A DNA stretch of 64,000 nucleotides from Solea solea (GCF_958295425.1 NC_081136.1:32350843-32414842); one strand, 5' to 3'; counted from the stretch's first letter, positions 9,301 through 22,479 are shown. The notes: generated by a model from the letters alone, not told the origin. Numbers and translations: made by a program.

Positions 9301-10570
9301 ACTGTAAATTTAAAGAGAACAGACCTCACAGATTGTATTTCACACAGGTGTAAAGGACACAGGCTGTGGTGCACACCTGCTGGTGATCTGATTAGATGAC
9401 AGCTTCCATGTGAAAGAGTAATAAGGTAAGATTCTGATGATTTTTAAAGTGGAAAATAGTATTAATTTAGGCCAAATTGCAACGCTCCAGTAACACATCC
9501 CATGATTTACCTCAGGGGGGCAGCATTGTATTATGAATAATGTCTTGGCACTGTGTTGTAACTGGAGATGGCAGTGAGGCATCGGTGACGCGACTGTCCG
9601 CAGCTGCCCTGGCGTGTATTCAAGATGATGGATGTTTTACATTAGTGTGTGGTGACAGCGACTTATGTTTGTGTTTCACTAAATGTCAGCAAGTATCATT
9701 TTCAAAAATCTGCCGGAGCTGCAGTGTGCGGCTCCACATTTTACAGCCCTTCATTGTACTGTGTAGCTGACCTTCATACCTCTACTCTGTCTCGCTGTCA
9801 TGCCTCTTGTCTTTGTTTTCAATATCTGCAGACAGGATGCATTACTATCAGTGTAATGTGGACAAGAACAAATGGGTGTACTTTACACACTTAGAACCTG
9901 TTGATGGTATTAGTCACACTTCAGAGCTTCCTTGTAGGTTAGTTTACCTTGCTTGTCTTAGGGATACACTCAGGACTGAGATTGAGCTTGGGTTAAATTC
10001 ATTTCTTATGGGCACTGCAGTTAGGAGCAGTTTATGGATAGGTAATGTTGAGAGGATTGATAGAAAGGCTGGAGACTATTAATGAACCGAGCACCTCTTA
10101 TACTTTCTCGTGTGTGGGTTGTGCTTGGGTATAGATAAGGCTTATAGCCTTGGGGGTCTGGAATCAATAATGGATGTAATTGGTGAGGTGGAAGTGAGGA
10201 TAATTGAAGGTAATTGTGTGGACCCTTGCGAGGACTGGAGACAGGGTCAAGACACCGGAGAGAGGTAGATGTGGAGAGGATGGGGAAGACAATAATGCTT
10301 GCTCTATGTGCTGTCGTCTTATATACAGCATGTAGGTAACTCTTCCACGGTGTTAGCTGTTGTGTTTAAAATGTGCAAAACACAAGATTGAGCCAAAAGT
10401 ACAACTTTTTATACTTATTTTAAATATACTTATTTAAGTTTACAAACTTCATGGTCACCAAGGAAGAAAACACCCACACTTGTAAAAACCTGCAAAAATA
10501 TTTGATACCTTTAATAAATAAATACACTGAGGCAGTTGGTAGTGTGTAATTAAATTATATGCTTGTTTTA
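9301..10570. other. Unique sequence with an unexplained 91-codon open frame
   Basis: An ATG-less or weakly initiated open frame runs on the plus strand at 9807-10082 (a later in-frame ATG starts at 9837: MHYYQCNVDKNKWVYFTHLE). It has a fairly even, protein-like composition and ends at TAA. It matches no family that I recognise, and no splice sites or poly(A) signal clearly frame it. It may be a decayed mobile-element ORF or chance. Confidence 0.3.
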
Positions 10571-10574
10571 TAGA

Positions 10575-10925
10575 CTTAGTTCAGCCACTTTATTAGGTGC
10601 ACACATAACACCTTATAAAGTGACAAAGTATTAAAGTTTCACCTGGTGCTGTAACTCCAAGGTTCAACTGGTTGTTTATTCTGAGATGCCTTTGCCTTTT
10701 TAACGTTTCAAACTAGTCTGGACATTCTCCTCTGACCTATGGCATCAACATGTCAGGTTTCCCAAACTGGGGTTGGGAACTATGCGAGAACTGACGCTCA
10801 TTGACTGCAGACCATGTCTACATGCCTAAATGCTTTGAGGTGTTGCCATGGGATTTGTGGCAGATTAGATGAAGCATTACTGAACATTTGAACAGGTATA
10901 CCTAATAAAGTGGCCAGGGAGTGTA
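10575..10925. mobile_element. Tc1/mariner-type non-autonomous element with short inverted ends
   Basis: GCCACTTTATTAGGT at 10584-10598 is repeated inverted and exactly at 10900-10914 (ACCTAATAAAGTGGC). The interior keeps blocks such as CATTCTCCTCTGACCTATGG and CATGTCTACATGCCTAAATG that I associate with an abundant vertebrate Tc1-family element. The central part that would encode the transposase helix-turn-helix is deleted, leaving about 350 bases with no coding capacity. Confidence 0.85.
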
Positions 10926-12300
10926 TTTGAATGTACAAGTTATTCACAGTTTGCCCAATTAATGTCAGCTCTTTAAGAACTGAGACTGAGGTCTAAAGAC
11001 TGCAGTTAGCAGGTTAGTTTGTGAACATGGTTAGTTTGTTAAAAGTGGAGTCCTCTCAATGGTCAGCAGGGGGCACTGCATCACCATGCATTAACCCAAA
11101 ACTCAACTGCTGTAGAAACTTTTTTTTTTTGACTGCTCTGCAGAGTCATGCCCACTGAATGATATGACACATCCATTCATATTTCAATATGAGAACATTT
11201 AGAGATTATGTCCATCTAGTACCTTGCAGCAAAATTAATCCATAATCTAAACTGTTATCTTTCCAAGAATTATATTGGATTTAAGTATATATTTTGCAGC
11301 TGAATTTACTTGTTACTGTTACAAAAATACATATTTTAGAGCAGAGGAATAATAATAATAAAACAAATCAATAAACTATATATCTTGTAGTGTAACCTTG
11401 AAAGAACAAACTATTGTTATGTACATTATACTGTGTAAACATGTTTTTTGGTGCACAGTTTTCACTATGTCCAGTGTTTGGTTACTTGTTGAGCACAGTT
11501 TTAAGATTCTTTTTTGTGATGCTTCCAAATATTTTTACTGCTTGACTGATTCTGTTTTTTAGAGCTAACAACAACATGAAAAAGAAATAAGAATATCTGT
11601 AAAAAATGTGTGTTGGAGTACAGACCACAATTAATGTTGAATTTTGAGTTGTTTATCTGTGAAAGGTACCTTACCAGTTTTCTTATGCGGTTGCATGAAC
11701 TGTTTGGTGATGAAACAATAATACCTTAAGTAGTCAATAGAAATCACTGTCACTACCACCAAAACTGTTGTGCGAAACTTTTAAATATAAACAAATGTCT
11801 GATAGATTCAGATTCATTTGTCACATGAATTAAGCCCACATGACTCTCTGTGTTTCTCAGAATAGCAGTGCTTAGATTTTTGGGTCGAGCAGCAAAATTC
11901 CCACAGTGGAGGCAACAGAAACGCTGCGCTAGTAAAGCTAGACAACTGCAAACGAATTGTGTTATGACTGAAAACACACACAAGAGCCCTTCATAAGTCT
12001 CAATAGTGACTTCTTCTCCTCGTAAACCCAGCCTCCCTCAGTCAGGTCTGATAGTATTGCTTGACAGAGCCAGTTTTCAGAGATCTGCATGTCATTTCTC
12101 ATCACAAGAGACTAAACATAGGCAGACTAACAGCAACAACAAAAATCACCAAAGGTTACGTACTGCAGCTTTAAGATTGCAGCGCTTCTCCTTGTCTAAC
12201 ATCTTCCGATCAATAAAAGGACACGTAAAGAACAGAAGAACTCCATGTAACAAGATGACAAGATGTAAATGCTAGATGATAGAAGGTTTCCCGGTGATCT
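10926..12300. other. Intergenic sequence with a possible diverged repeat at 11760-12180
   Basis: 10926-11750 is AT-rich with nothing recognisable. 11760-12180 ends in TTACGTACTGCAGCTTTAAG and shares ATATAAACAAATGTC and a following TTAAGCCC with 56730-56790. It may therefore be an old dispersed repeat. No gene. Confidence 0.35.
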
Positions 12301-12326
12301 CACACACACACACACACACACACACA
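12301..12326. repeat. (CA)13 microsatellite
   Basis: A perfect dinucleotide run. Confidence 0.97.
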
Positions 12327-14210
12327 AACCTTTGCAGCTCTCTTGTCACTGGCTGGTTTAGAGATGGCTGCTCCACTTTTCCTCCCTGTAGATCCGAGGC
12401 CCTGGGGGATTTGGTGATGGATGTTGTCAGTGATGAATGCTCTTTGTAACCAAACAGGATACTTAATTGAAAGTGCACCTGCTATTTCTCTTACCATTTA
12501 GATGGAAGAGAACGTGAAAAGGCGCAGTAAAAAAGTATTTTGGAGAATCTCACATGCTTACGTCACTTTGTATCGATTCCATATTTGGCCTCCAGTTTTC
12601 TGTTTACCTTCTACGAGACACATGTTTCTTCATGTTTCAGTCTCACGCTAGCCATCTGTTCTCCCTCTGTCCACTGTCTATTTTTTTTTTCTTCCCATTT
12701 TTTGGAACAAATAATAGTTTATTCAAAGCAGGAAAGTCCAAATCCAAGATTCAGAGTTGGAACAAGCTTGTTACTATATATAAGTTGAGAAGAGAGGAGG
12801 GAGTGTGGTGTATTCATTATAGATAATCAAGTCAAGGCTTTGCTGTTCTTCAAGCACAGCCTGTTGTCAATAGAAACGGCAGCGTGGAGAAGGTGATAAC
12901 AAAGGACAAGAAAAACAGGACCAAGAGAAAAGCAAGGGAGAAAAAAAATAAAGGGAAATCATTACAACAGCAACTGCCAGTGAGCTGTGTCACTGAAGTA
13001 TCTCTCTGTCCTCCTTCATGATGTGTGCCCCTGCCTAATTGGAAATGTAGTGTAGGTAATGAACCTGTTTATAGATTTATTATTACAAAACTCAGCCTTC
13101 GTAAAAAAGGTATTGTTGTGCAGATGTCCAGGACAAGGAAAAAGGGGGAAGGATCCATGAAGGGCAAGTGAGATTCTTAGAAGGGAAAACACTGTGGCCA
13201 TGAATTTGCATACTTTGATATAAAACGTGATGCTGAATTTGTACTTTGATATTTGTTCACACATGCTGATTGTTGTGACCAAGGTAATTGGGCCCCTGTT
13301 GGCTTGTGTTACGCCATGAATGCTTGTTTAAATGCCTGCCAAACAAGGACATATTGCCATTTTAAAGCCAGGCTATCGAGTGTCTTGCAAGCTCAGGATT
13401 TTTTTTATTGCAAGACCGACCAGCGTGAGCAAAGCAGACATGATTATTGAACAATAAATGAACATTTAAAATGCAAGGAGAGTGTATGCAACATGAGGTG
13501 ACGGCTCATTATCTACGTGTGCTGTTTGCTTATTATGATATGATGACAAGGATTGTTATTATTATCATACTTCCACTTTGTTATTTTTATTGGGCTGAGG
13601 ATGAACAAAAAAGTTTGTATTTGTTAGAGAATCTTAAGTTTCTTAAATAAAATCTTTAAATAGCAGCTTTCTGGAAGGTTTGGCTTCAGTTTCCTTTACA
13701 CATTAACCGCTATGTTTGAAATGCTTCTAGTTGCAAACTCTGTCCTAACACATAAAGGAATCTTAATAGAAATCTCGATTCATCTACCTTTTGTCTCCAA
13801 TTACCACTTAAAAGGCTTGAAAGAAGTGTTTTGATACCACTGACTTACAGTGTCATTCTTAATTCTTAAATATTTTTAATTTAACTGTAATAAGCTTCAT
13901 TAGGTTCTCACACACACATATCTTTTTTTACTTAATTAATGGAAACTGATTTAAAACACTGTCTTATTTTCCTATGTAAAGTGAAGCTATAGGTTGTTAT
14001 ATCTTACCCGATCGCCAGTCGCACGTAATTAACACAAGAATAACAAGTTACAATACAGTTTACAGTCAATCTCCCAAGCCATTTGTCCTTATAGTCAGGC
14101 CAATGGTATTATCTCAACCACGCTTCCTTGATGCTGATCCATTTAAAGCTGGAGAGAAGGAGCTGACGAGAGGCAAAAAGTAAACTCTGTTTTTAAAGGC
14201 CAGCCATTTT

Positions 14211-14213
<3 letters not shown>
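12327..14213. other. Unique intergenic sequence
   Basis: No gene, RNA or repeat that I can support. Short T- and A-rich runs occur (12670, 12940, 13390). Confidence 0.6.

Positions 14214-14242
<29 letters not shown>
14214..14242. repeat. (TG)14 microsatellite
   Basis: A perfect dinucleotide run. Confidence 0.97.
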
Positions 14243-15790
14243 TCTTGTGCTGTCCTTTCTCTAATTGACCAGCTGCGACTACGTGTTCTGCCTTCCTAAA
14301 ACCCCCATTGATCCCATGCACATTTCACAACAGGCCTTACTGCTTTTCCTGTAGCCTGCCTTCCAGCCGTCCATAACACTTACTGGAGAAGAGGGGGTGA
14401 CATGGTGAGGCTTGTGCATGAAAGAAAGTAGAGGATAGTGTTGGGGCGGTAAAGGAAACGATAAAATCCGGGGAGGACAGTTTATTTGTTTTTGTCTCTG
14501 TATGAATCCTAATGTTTTTGTGGTGTCGTGTAGACTAAATTCTGCTCCAGGAACCTACTTGATGCTACGTGTAGGCGTGATTTCCAGCATAAATTAATTG
14601 CTTAAGATTTTCCAGTGACAAAAGCAGCATGCCATGCAGAATAATATCCAGCAATTTACTGTCACTAAAATGTAAAAGGCTCCCACACCTCTGGAATATC
14701 AAATGCTGAAATATAACACAGTGCTAAATTGAGTACTTAACTAAATTACAACTAAACACCTGGGTGTCAAGAATGCATATAATATTCTACATATTCTCAT
14801 GTCGTGGCTTTGAATCCTTTGTCCCCGTTGCTGTACTGCAAACCTTAAAAAGAACATAGAATTGCAAATGCCTTTTGTTCTGGGTTAAGGTCACAGGAGA
14901 CGGCGCTTTCGAACGTGGCTTTCTTTCAATGCTCATTTTTAAGGGGAGAATGTTGAGGTTTTGCTTTCCAAACTTCCAGGGGGTTTTGTATATATTGGAC
15001 AGAACAAAGGCACCCTCCCAAACGCTATGCTTCTCTGAGTTCTTCTTGCACTGTAATGATAAATGAACTTTGACCTCCCTTCCTCCTCGACTCTCCTTCA
15101 GGGCCAGGGTCAGGGTCATTAAACTTGGCGTAATAAGCTGTGCTGAGGCTCACGCTGCACCTCAGGTCTGAATGTTCGGTGTCAGCAAAGTCAGAGTCTG
15201 GTCCTGTCAGCAGCCTTCACAGATGGTTTGAAGTGCGAGCGTGTCTCTTATTGTCTGCGTCTTCGTTAAGAACTATCATTTCTGACGCATGCTGCTCCTC
15301 ATTAAGGCGTGGACGTATGCTGGAGACGAGAGTTTGCACATTTTTTTTTTTTTTCCTTTGTATAATGCACAGGCTTTTTTATTTTGTAGCTGTTGATACT
15401 TTACACTGAAGTTGAGGGAAGTGCTGCATGAATCACACTGACTCCTTAATGTTGTATTATGTAAGAAAAATGTATTTTTCTGTAGAAGGACCACTAACAC
15501 AAGCATGCAAGTGTTATTTAGTTTTAGGTTCTCTGAAGACACATTGGTTCTCACTGCTGGTCGCATATTTTGCATTGGGGATTATTTTAGGCCTTTAAGC
15601 CTAGTCCACATGTAGTGACATGGCCGTAACTGAGGAGAATTGCATGTTTGTACTGACAACAAAGTTTGAGCTGTTCCTCAACATGACACAAAGTCCTGCC
15701 GGTCCAAGTACACCGACATCCTCAGACTCATGGTGATTTGGGCCGTGTTGTTTCTTCCAGGAATTAGCAAAAGTGACATTGTGACAGGGG
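14243..15790. other. Unique intergenic sequence, possibly with non-coding elements
   Basis: Overlapping open frames on both strands at 14787-15119 and 15140-15575 have no splice context or known similarity. A poly(T) run is at about 15340-15354. The stretch 14870-15120 is of mixed composition and free of repeats, so it could be conserved non-coding DNA. That is a guess without alignment. Confidence 0.4.
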
Positions 15791-15998
15791 CCTCCCACAG
15801 TCCAAAAACATGCAGATTTGGGGATTAGGTAAAATTGGACAATCTAAAATGACCATAGGTGTGAGAGTGGATGGTTGGTTGTCTCTATCCTTGGCGACCT
15901 GTCCGATTGCCCTATGTCAGCTGAGATTGGCAAAGCGCCTCCCCCCCCCACCCTCATGTGGAGGACAAATCGGTAGACAATGGATTGATGGATGGATG
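15791..15998 (-). repeat. LINE-tail-like teleost repeat, reverse orientation
   Basis: A reverse-complement copy of the repeat at 7072-7442. It starts with CCTCCCACAGTCCAAAAACA, continues through TATGTCAGCTGAGATTGGC and CCTCATGTGGAGGA, and ends in ATGGATTGATGGATGGATG. Confidence 0.75.
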
Positions 15999-16863
15999 TT
16001 GTGACGGATAAGAACCAATCAGGAAATGAAAAGGTCTCCATAAAAGAATTCAGCCTCTTAGTTTTCAATCAAAAATGAGAGTGGGCAGTGTTTGTACACT
16101 TTTCAGTTTTTAGGGCCATAAAACGCAGTGATATCACACTGTGTATATCACTAAAAGCGGAGTTCAGTATCATTATTGCATTAATGTTTGTTAAGGGGTG
16201 AGTGGAAGGTGTGTGGGTTGTGGTGTCTACTTTTTTTTTTTCTAAATTCTCTTACTTTTTGTTTTTGAAGGGCTGCAGCCAGATTAGCAGCATTTCACAA
16301 GCTACAGCTTTACGGACCAGATTATGTGAACCAGCCACCAGAATTTATATCAAATACAATCTTCCGACAGGAAAGTTTGTATTTCAGTGTAGCTTTAGTA
16401 CCTCTTTGAACGCCAGGAAGCGGCGAGAGAGAAGGTTGAAATATGTTCCGTGTAATGCTATACTGCTGAGGCTATACTAGAGGAGCACATTTCTCAAAAT
16501 GTTACCGTAACCTGTGTTCTGAGGACTAGAAATGCAGATGACAAAAAAAAACTCCTAATGCACTGATCCCCTCCCTACATGTCAAGCACTGCAGTTTGTC
16601 CTACAGTGTCTTACTCTTGCAAGTTGATGCATTTTTAATGTGGACTTATTTTCGGCTGAATAATTTAGTGCATGGTCAGCAGCAGGGGTTGACTCGGAAT
16701 CCATCTGATGAGTGCAGAGAACACGGGGTATATCCAGTTCAGGAGATTTGAATGGATATTAAAATGTATATTGTTGAATTATGTGTACAGTAGATTAAGT
16801 CTACTTAAACCTACATTCAGTTAACCTCATGGTCTTGTCTGACAGGATTCAGCTGTTTAAAGG
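15999..16863. other. Unique intergenic sequence
   Basis: Nothing recognisable. A plus-strand open frame at 16202-16480 begins in a T-rich tract and has no supporting signal. Confidence 0.5.
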
Positions 16864-17200
16864 CACAAGCAGGGATTTAGGATTAGGGGTGAGAATCACA
16901 GGGTACCTCACGATGCGATACGGCATCTATCTAACTGAAGAAAACAAAATGTCCATGAAAAGATTTCTCTGTTTATTCACAACATAGAGAACAAAGTGCA
17001 TTAAGTCTATATATTGAACATGGATGGGGCATCTCTGAACGTAGCTTTCTCCGCCATTATCCCGCTGTAACCTCCTCCCTCTTCTTCAGTCCAGATAACT
17101 TCCGCCCCAAGTTTCCCCTCATTCTTTTGAGCAGCGCCACCGTGAGGAGACATTTAGTTTAAGTTTAGTTCATTTGTTAATTAAAATATCGATTATCGTA
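16864..17200. repeat. Probable non-autonomous DNA transposon remnant (ATCGAT-ended)
   Basis: One end reads GGGGTGAGAATCACAGGGTA, then CTCACGATGCGATACGGC. The other reads AAAATATCGATTATCGTATTG. Ends of this kind (AATCACxxGGxACCTCACGATACGATA and AATATCGAT) are familiar from fish genomes. The interior contains CGCCACCGTGAGGAG and has no open frame. Family and exact borders are uncertain. Confidence 0.5.
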
Positions 17201-19216
17201 TTGCACGAGGCTTACATCAGAATGATGAAATTGTATAAACGAATAAATACTGAATAAGCACACTCGTTTGTTGTTTAATATCGTCAAAGTTTCAATGCTT
17301 TATGTCATTATTTTTTAAGATGCAGCTACAGAGTTTATTATCTCAGACCTTGCCCTCTATCCCAGCACAAAGACAGGTGCTGTATTCATCTGCGGTATTG
17401 CATTAGAAAATTATGCAAATATGTACATTGTCAGTCTCTGGAGGGAGAGTGCACTGGTGGGGCTGAATAGAGCAACCAAAGAGGGCAATTTAACAGCTCG
17501 AGATGAATGCCCCGCGACACATGTTGCCTTGTCACAGACAAATGGACATCAACATCATCATGCAGGACAGGAGGTAGATCCATCTGCGCCAGGGGTAGAC
17601 ACACGCATCCGGGGGGGGCCCCCGTCGCCTTTATTTACCATGGCACTGGATATGAAAGTGAGGTTTGTGAATGGCCTGTTATTAATGAGACCTCGTTCAA
17701 CACAAGCAGACACCCAGGGCTTCTGCTTAGTTGCATGCCCTCGGCTGACGCGGGGTAACAAAAGGCAGAGTGGGATCATTAGGCCCCCGGACGCCTGAGG
17801 GGTCTACCACTTTAATCACGTTTGTGTAATGAATGCAGCTGCTGTGAATCACTGCTTATTCATAATGTCTTTCAAATGCAGTTGTAATGTAGTATTAATG
17901 TTGCCACCGCGCTGCCCAGAGGTGCCGCGTGTCTGTGCGTACGTAATCGAAGAAACTTAGATGGTGTCAGCTTTATTACTCATAGACAGTGGCCTCTATG
18001 TTGGATGGATACTGTGACAATGTTATGACACAGCCTGAGGTCATGTTAGATTGATTATCACCCTGGGATTTCCGTATTCTGCCCTTGTGATTCAGCAACT
18101 CGCGCATCTGCGACGGTAAAATATTGGAGTCGGTGGTGACTGATGTTCACGGCATTAGAATGAATAGTTAAGTGACTTCTCGTGACAGTTTAGAACAATA
18201 TATGGCTGCTTGTATTTTTGAACTTGAATCTTAATTTCACAACTTGATTATTCATAGAGGCATTTCCTTTGCCAGACCTGGCATTTAAGTTTGCATGTCT
18301 TCTGCTGAGAGGGCAAAGTCTGTTCAAATAAGTCCTGCCATTTCAAAGTGTGATGAATTGTACACGACTGGAACAGACTGACGAGCAGAGTTTTGATTTT
18401 GCTTAGGCCAACAGAAAATTCAATGGCCTTCGCCTTCCTGAGAAAACCACCCTGGTTCTACTTTTGGGTTTTGTGTCACCTCTTCACCTCGTGTCAAATG
18501 CCAAGACTTGTATCTTAAATCATAGGATTGATTAACGGGTTTGTCTGTTTTCATGTAACCCCCCCCAAAGCATGTGTGATCAGATGCCATTTGTCTTCCT
18601 GAGAGGGGGCCGCACCAGCTCTAAGCATTTACCCCAGCTGTTGGACGAAATAAGGCGCCACTGGCAAACAGCATGTCACCCTCTCATCCTTTTGATATTC
18701 TCACGGCGCTTTTGTACGAGTCTTTGTGGCAAAAAAAAGTCTTGATTGATGTAAATTAAAAATGGCTAATCTTATTAGGCCACTTCAATACATCTGTCTG
18801 TCAGCTTTCCCTTTGTCTTTATGGTCATCAGTGGACCCAAATGGTACCATCATTAGCTTTTAGACTATAGTGTTGATTGCTGTCTCCTTTGAGGCCGTAG
18901 TAAATGTCCTTTTTTTCTGTGCCAAATCATCTGCATCCCTATTATTGCAAATTAGAACGAAGCCATTGAAGGAGGCACAGTTGGGGAAAAAAAACAAAGC
19001 ATCGAGGTTCTCTTTGGTTTGAGTCCTCAAGCACATATGGATCATCTAAAGGATGGGAGAGCAAAGGCAAATGTCCCGTGTAGCACCGCGTGTAAACCCC
19101 ACGTCTGTCATGCAGACACAGGAGGCAAGTGTAAACACGCTTGCAGGTCTTTAAAAAAATCTAGATTTCTGTCTATTTGCATATGCAGAGGATTAATTAT
19201 TGTTGTCATTAATGAA
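17201..19216. other. Unique intergenic sequence, enhancer-like in texture
   Basis: 17421-17860 is of higher GC and free of repeats. It includes TTATTAATGAGACCTCGTTC and the only long plus-strand open frame here (17421-17798, 125 codons), which overlaps other open frames and lacks splice context. 18400-19050 is similar in texture. These could be conserved non-coding elements; sequence alone cannot show it. Confidence 0.35.
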
Positions 19217-19250
19217 GGGGGGGGGGGGCTCCCTCCCTCCCTCCCTCCCT
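19217..19250. repeat. G12 run followed by (CCCT)n
   Basis: A G homopolymer at 19217-19228 adjoins a CTCC/CCCT tetranucleotide run to about 19250. G-run and C-rich run could pair or form a quadruplex. The open frames across it are artefacts. Confidence 0.9.
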
Positions 19251-19924
19251 CACAGACAAATACCCCAAAAAGAGGCAGCTTTGATAGCAGATGTACCTTC
19301 ATTATCAGCTTCATACGCTGTTTTACTGTTGAGCTGCATTGAAGTGGAGCATATTAAGAAAGTGGCTCGTAAACTGCTAGGATCCAATAATCACTTCCAC
19401 CATCGTCGTGATCGTCAGCATCACCGTCATCCGACACAGACAAAACCTGTTCCACTTTGAGTATTTTTCCCTCATTCTGCACATGACAGAGACGCATGTC
19501 AGTGGATGAAAGAGGCTTGTTTTTCCTTTTATGGAAAGCTGCTTTTAGGAAACCAGTAAACTGTCAGATAAGGCAGGTGACTTCGCTCTGTGCTTTAGTT
19601 AACTCATTTCATTTGTTAACCAATCAGTCTGCCCTCTGTTCCACAGAGAAATTGAGGCTTTTGTTTGCTATTTCTGATTTCTTTGTTGTGTCTGTCAAAA
19701 TGTGAAGCCCCTTCTCACCATCTCACTCACATCATAAAGTGCATGGAAAAGGAATTTATGAATACACGTACTGTATATTGTGTGAAAACGATGTTTATGG
19801 ACACTAGTGGGTGGGCTGAGTAACATTGGTGTTACTCACAGCGCTTAGAATCTGTTTATGACTTCTTGTTGTTTTCTTTTGCCCCTGCATCATCCATAGC
19901 ATGGAGTGCAGTACCCAGTATTTC
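19251..19924. other. Unique intergenic sequence
   Basis: No supported feature. A short stretch rich in ATCGTCGTGATCGTCAGCAT-like words is at 19403-19440. Confidence 0.5.
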
Positions 19925-20124
19925 ATCCATCCATCTTCTACTGCTTTATCCTCCACATGAGGGTCGTGGGGGGCCACATATAGAGTGTCCAATTTATCTA
20001 ATCCCCATATTTTGGACTGTGGGAGGAAGTTGGAGAACCCGGAGAAAACCCATGCACATACAGGGAGAACATGCAAACTACATGCTGAGAGGCTCTTGTT
20101 CCGGTCTTCTTGGAAGAGTGAGAA
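19925..20124 (+). repeat. LINE-tail-like teleost repeat, internally deleted
   Basis: Head CATCCATCCATCTTCTACTG, then CTTTATCCTCCACATGAGGG, TTTTGGACTGTGGGAGGAAG, GGAGAAAACCCATGCACATA and ACATGCAAACTACATGCTGA. The middle part present in the 7072-7442 copy (the CAGCTGACATAG to TCACACC blocks) is missing. Confidence 0.75.
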
Positions 20125-20154
20125 CCCCCCCCCCCCCCCACACACACACACACA
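20125..20154. repeat. C15 homopolymer joined to (CA)8
   Basis: A simple-sequence tract at the 3' end of the preceding repeat. Confidence 0.95.
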
Positions 20155-21694
20155 CTATTTCATGTCCCGATTTCCCTATGTTTTTTCTGTTAATGTCATA
20201 CACATGCAAACTCACCCTGCTGACTTCCACAGTCCTGCTCCTGTAGGAGCCGTATTTCTACATGGCTCAGGGCACCGGGAATGGTCTATAGGGCTGTTTC
20301 AGTTCATTCAGTTTATTGGATGCAGGGGGGCGTGTAAACATTGTATCACATGGCATTGTGTGAAATGGTAATTTTATTTTTTTTTCCTTCTACTACAATG
20401 TTTATTTTCTATTCCATCCTGGCTATGTATGGCCTGAGCAGCACCAACACCTTGGCTTATTTAGAGGGAGAGAAGAGTGAGGGAAAGTGTACTTTGTTAC
20501 TTGCTGAACAAGTTATTGCCTCGTATCTGTGGGTTGGCTACTAGATTGTGGCAATTCTTTGTTTTTAAAGCTGAAAATAAATGTTATATTTTCTTTGGAA
20601 ACCAGTCACTTCTCCCAGCTCGTGTTTTCCTAGCTCCAACACACAAGTCCAATGTGATAACACCTTAAAATATAAGGTGGCTTTTTGCAAAATAATCCTT
20701 TTATAGTGTTTTGATGAATGAAACTTTTGGATTACATCAAAAATAATTATACACTTAACAAAACTATAAATGCAACAACCCCTTTTGCACCCATTTCCCA
20801 TGAATTTAATTTATGCAAACAACATACAGATTTCCCTCCAATCTGGTTCACAATTAAAAGGCCACTCTACAATATGCAAAGTATGCAGGCAATGCAATGC
20901 AAGAGGTGGAATGCATTACTTACCTGATCTGTGCCAACTCATTTCATCATTTACTAGCTTTCTGCCGAGTGCAAATGACCATTGTGCTTTCCCTCATCTG
21001 TCTCCCACATATTTAGAAACACATTTGTAATGTTATTATGATAAGTAATGAGAAGAGGTAGAGATGGGAGAGGATGAATAGACAGTAAAAAGTTCTAATC
21101 ATAATTTATTTTCAAAAAATGCCCCAAGTGCATAGGTTATTTTCTTTGATTATATAGATGATGAGCCTCAAAGCGCTCATGTATACTCTGATTGCTACAA
21201 CATCTATGAATCATTGCCACTTCTGAGATATTTTTTTTGCAGTCATTTAAAACGTTTGAATAAATAGTTACAGTTTGGCAAAACAATCCACAACAACAAA
21301 CGACTGTTTAGATGTTCTTCTTTGAAAAATGCTTTGCCGACGAGTGCGTAAATGTAGTTTGTGTTTATATCCTCCGGTGCAAATGAGTGTGATTCAGGTG
21401 TCGAATGACTGATGTTTTAAAACGATAGTCAGAAAAGGTCAACACATGAATGGCAAGGGTTTCGTGCATAATCATTTTCCCCGTGTCCTTTGATGTGGTG
21501 CAGCTGATTTAATTTGACTGATTAAATTCAGTTTTTTAATGGATACAGGTGTGGGTTTGCAACGAGGTATGTGATATGAGCGAGGGAAGTTACGTGGGTC
21601 TCTATGGTACCCAGGGCTCTCTGTTCTCAAATCAGTGGTAGAAAACTCACCTGTGAATCCACCTTTGAGAGATAGACATAGCAGAAATAAAGTT
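20155..21694. other. Unique AT-rich intergenic sequence
   Basis: No supported gene. Several short open frames on both strands overlap one another. Confidence 0.6.
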
Positions 21695-21717
21695 TGTGTG
21701 TGTGTGTGTGTGTGTGC
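21695..21717. repeat. (TG)n microsatellite
   Basis: A perfect TG run of about 11 units, followed by TGCACG. Confidence 0.95.
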
Positions 21718-22196
21718 ACGTTTATATATTAGTCTTTTAGTTCTTTGTGAAAACCGACTTTTTTTTGGCTTTTTATATTATGAAAAATGATTTCTACTCT
21801 CTCGCTATTTAACTACATTATGTTTCAAAGTTAGAGTATGCGCCCCATGTTTCAAGATGTTGTATCAGTAGGGACAGCTTCATCATTCCTTGAGGAGATT
21901 CATTATTTTGTATATTTGGCCAGGCAGTACCTTGTATATGCTGCAGCGTTGGAGCATCTCTGGAAAGGCAAAGTCTTTTCACACCAACACTCTGAAGGAC
22001 GGTCCACATGGAAACGGAAAGTTTTGCCCTGATAATAATTAACTCTGCTCCTTCCTTGGGGAAATGCATAGTCTTTTGTTTACAAGTCTTTAGAAATGGA
22101 ACAGTTTTAGTTTGAAGTATGACCCCCAGATCTGGGATGGTATCAGGAAATCTGTTTTCTCTGATAAAAACAATTCAGTTTGAAGTTTGAAGGGAA

Positions 22197-22320
22197 ATCA
22201 TTCATTCGTTCATCCGTTCATTCATCATCTACCACAGGGGTGTCAAACTCAAATGACCTCGGGGGCAATGAGTGTCTAGTCTGGTCAAGTGGGGGCCGGT
22301 CTGGAGACAAAAAGTGGGAA
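22197..22320 (+). mobile_element. hAT-like terminal fragment next to a repeat head
   Basis: CAGGGGTGTCAAACTCA at 22234-22250 is a terminus I associate with Charlie-like hAT elements. It is followed by a GGGGGCCGGTCTGGA-type subterminal part. Directly before it is the ATTCATCATCTAC head of the LINE-tail-like repeat, so the hAT end seems to have landed in or beside that repeat. The opposite terminus is not visible. Confidence 0.6.
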
Positions 22321-22479
22321 TAAAACAACTGTTCAGTAGTGGGTTAAAAAATAAATCTATTAATATCATAAACTAAAATAAAGTAAAGTAAAATTAAAAC
22401 ACTAAACAAGCGTATGTATTAGTATTTCATTGTGTCTATATTCTATCACCTCGCTGGCTGTGCCATTGCTACATGTAAG

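Noticed and set aside
17421..17798. 125-codon plus-strand frame
   Set aside because: Frames in two other registers overlap it; no family resemblance, splice sites or polyadenylation signal. It is more likely non-coding DNA of higher GC.
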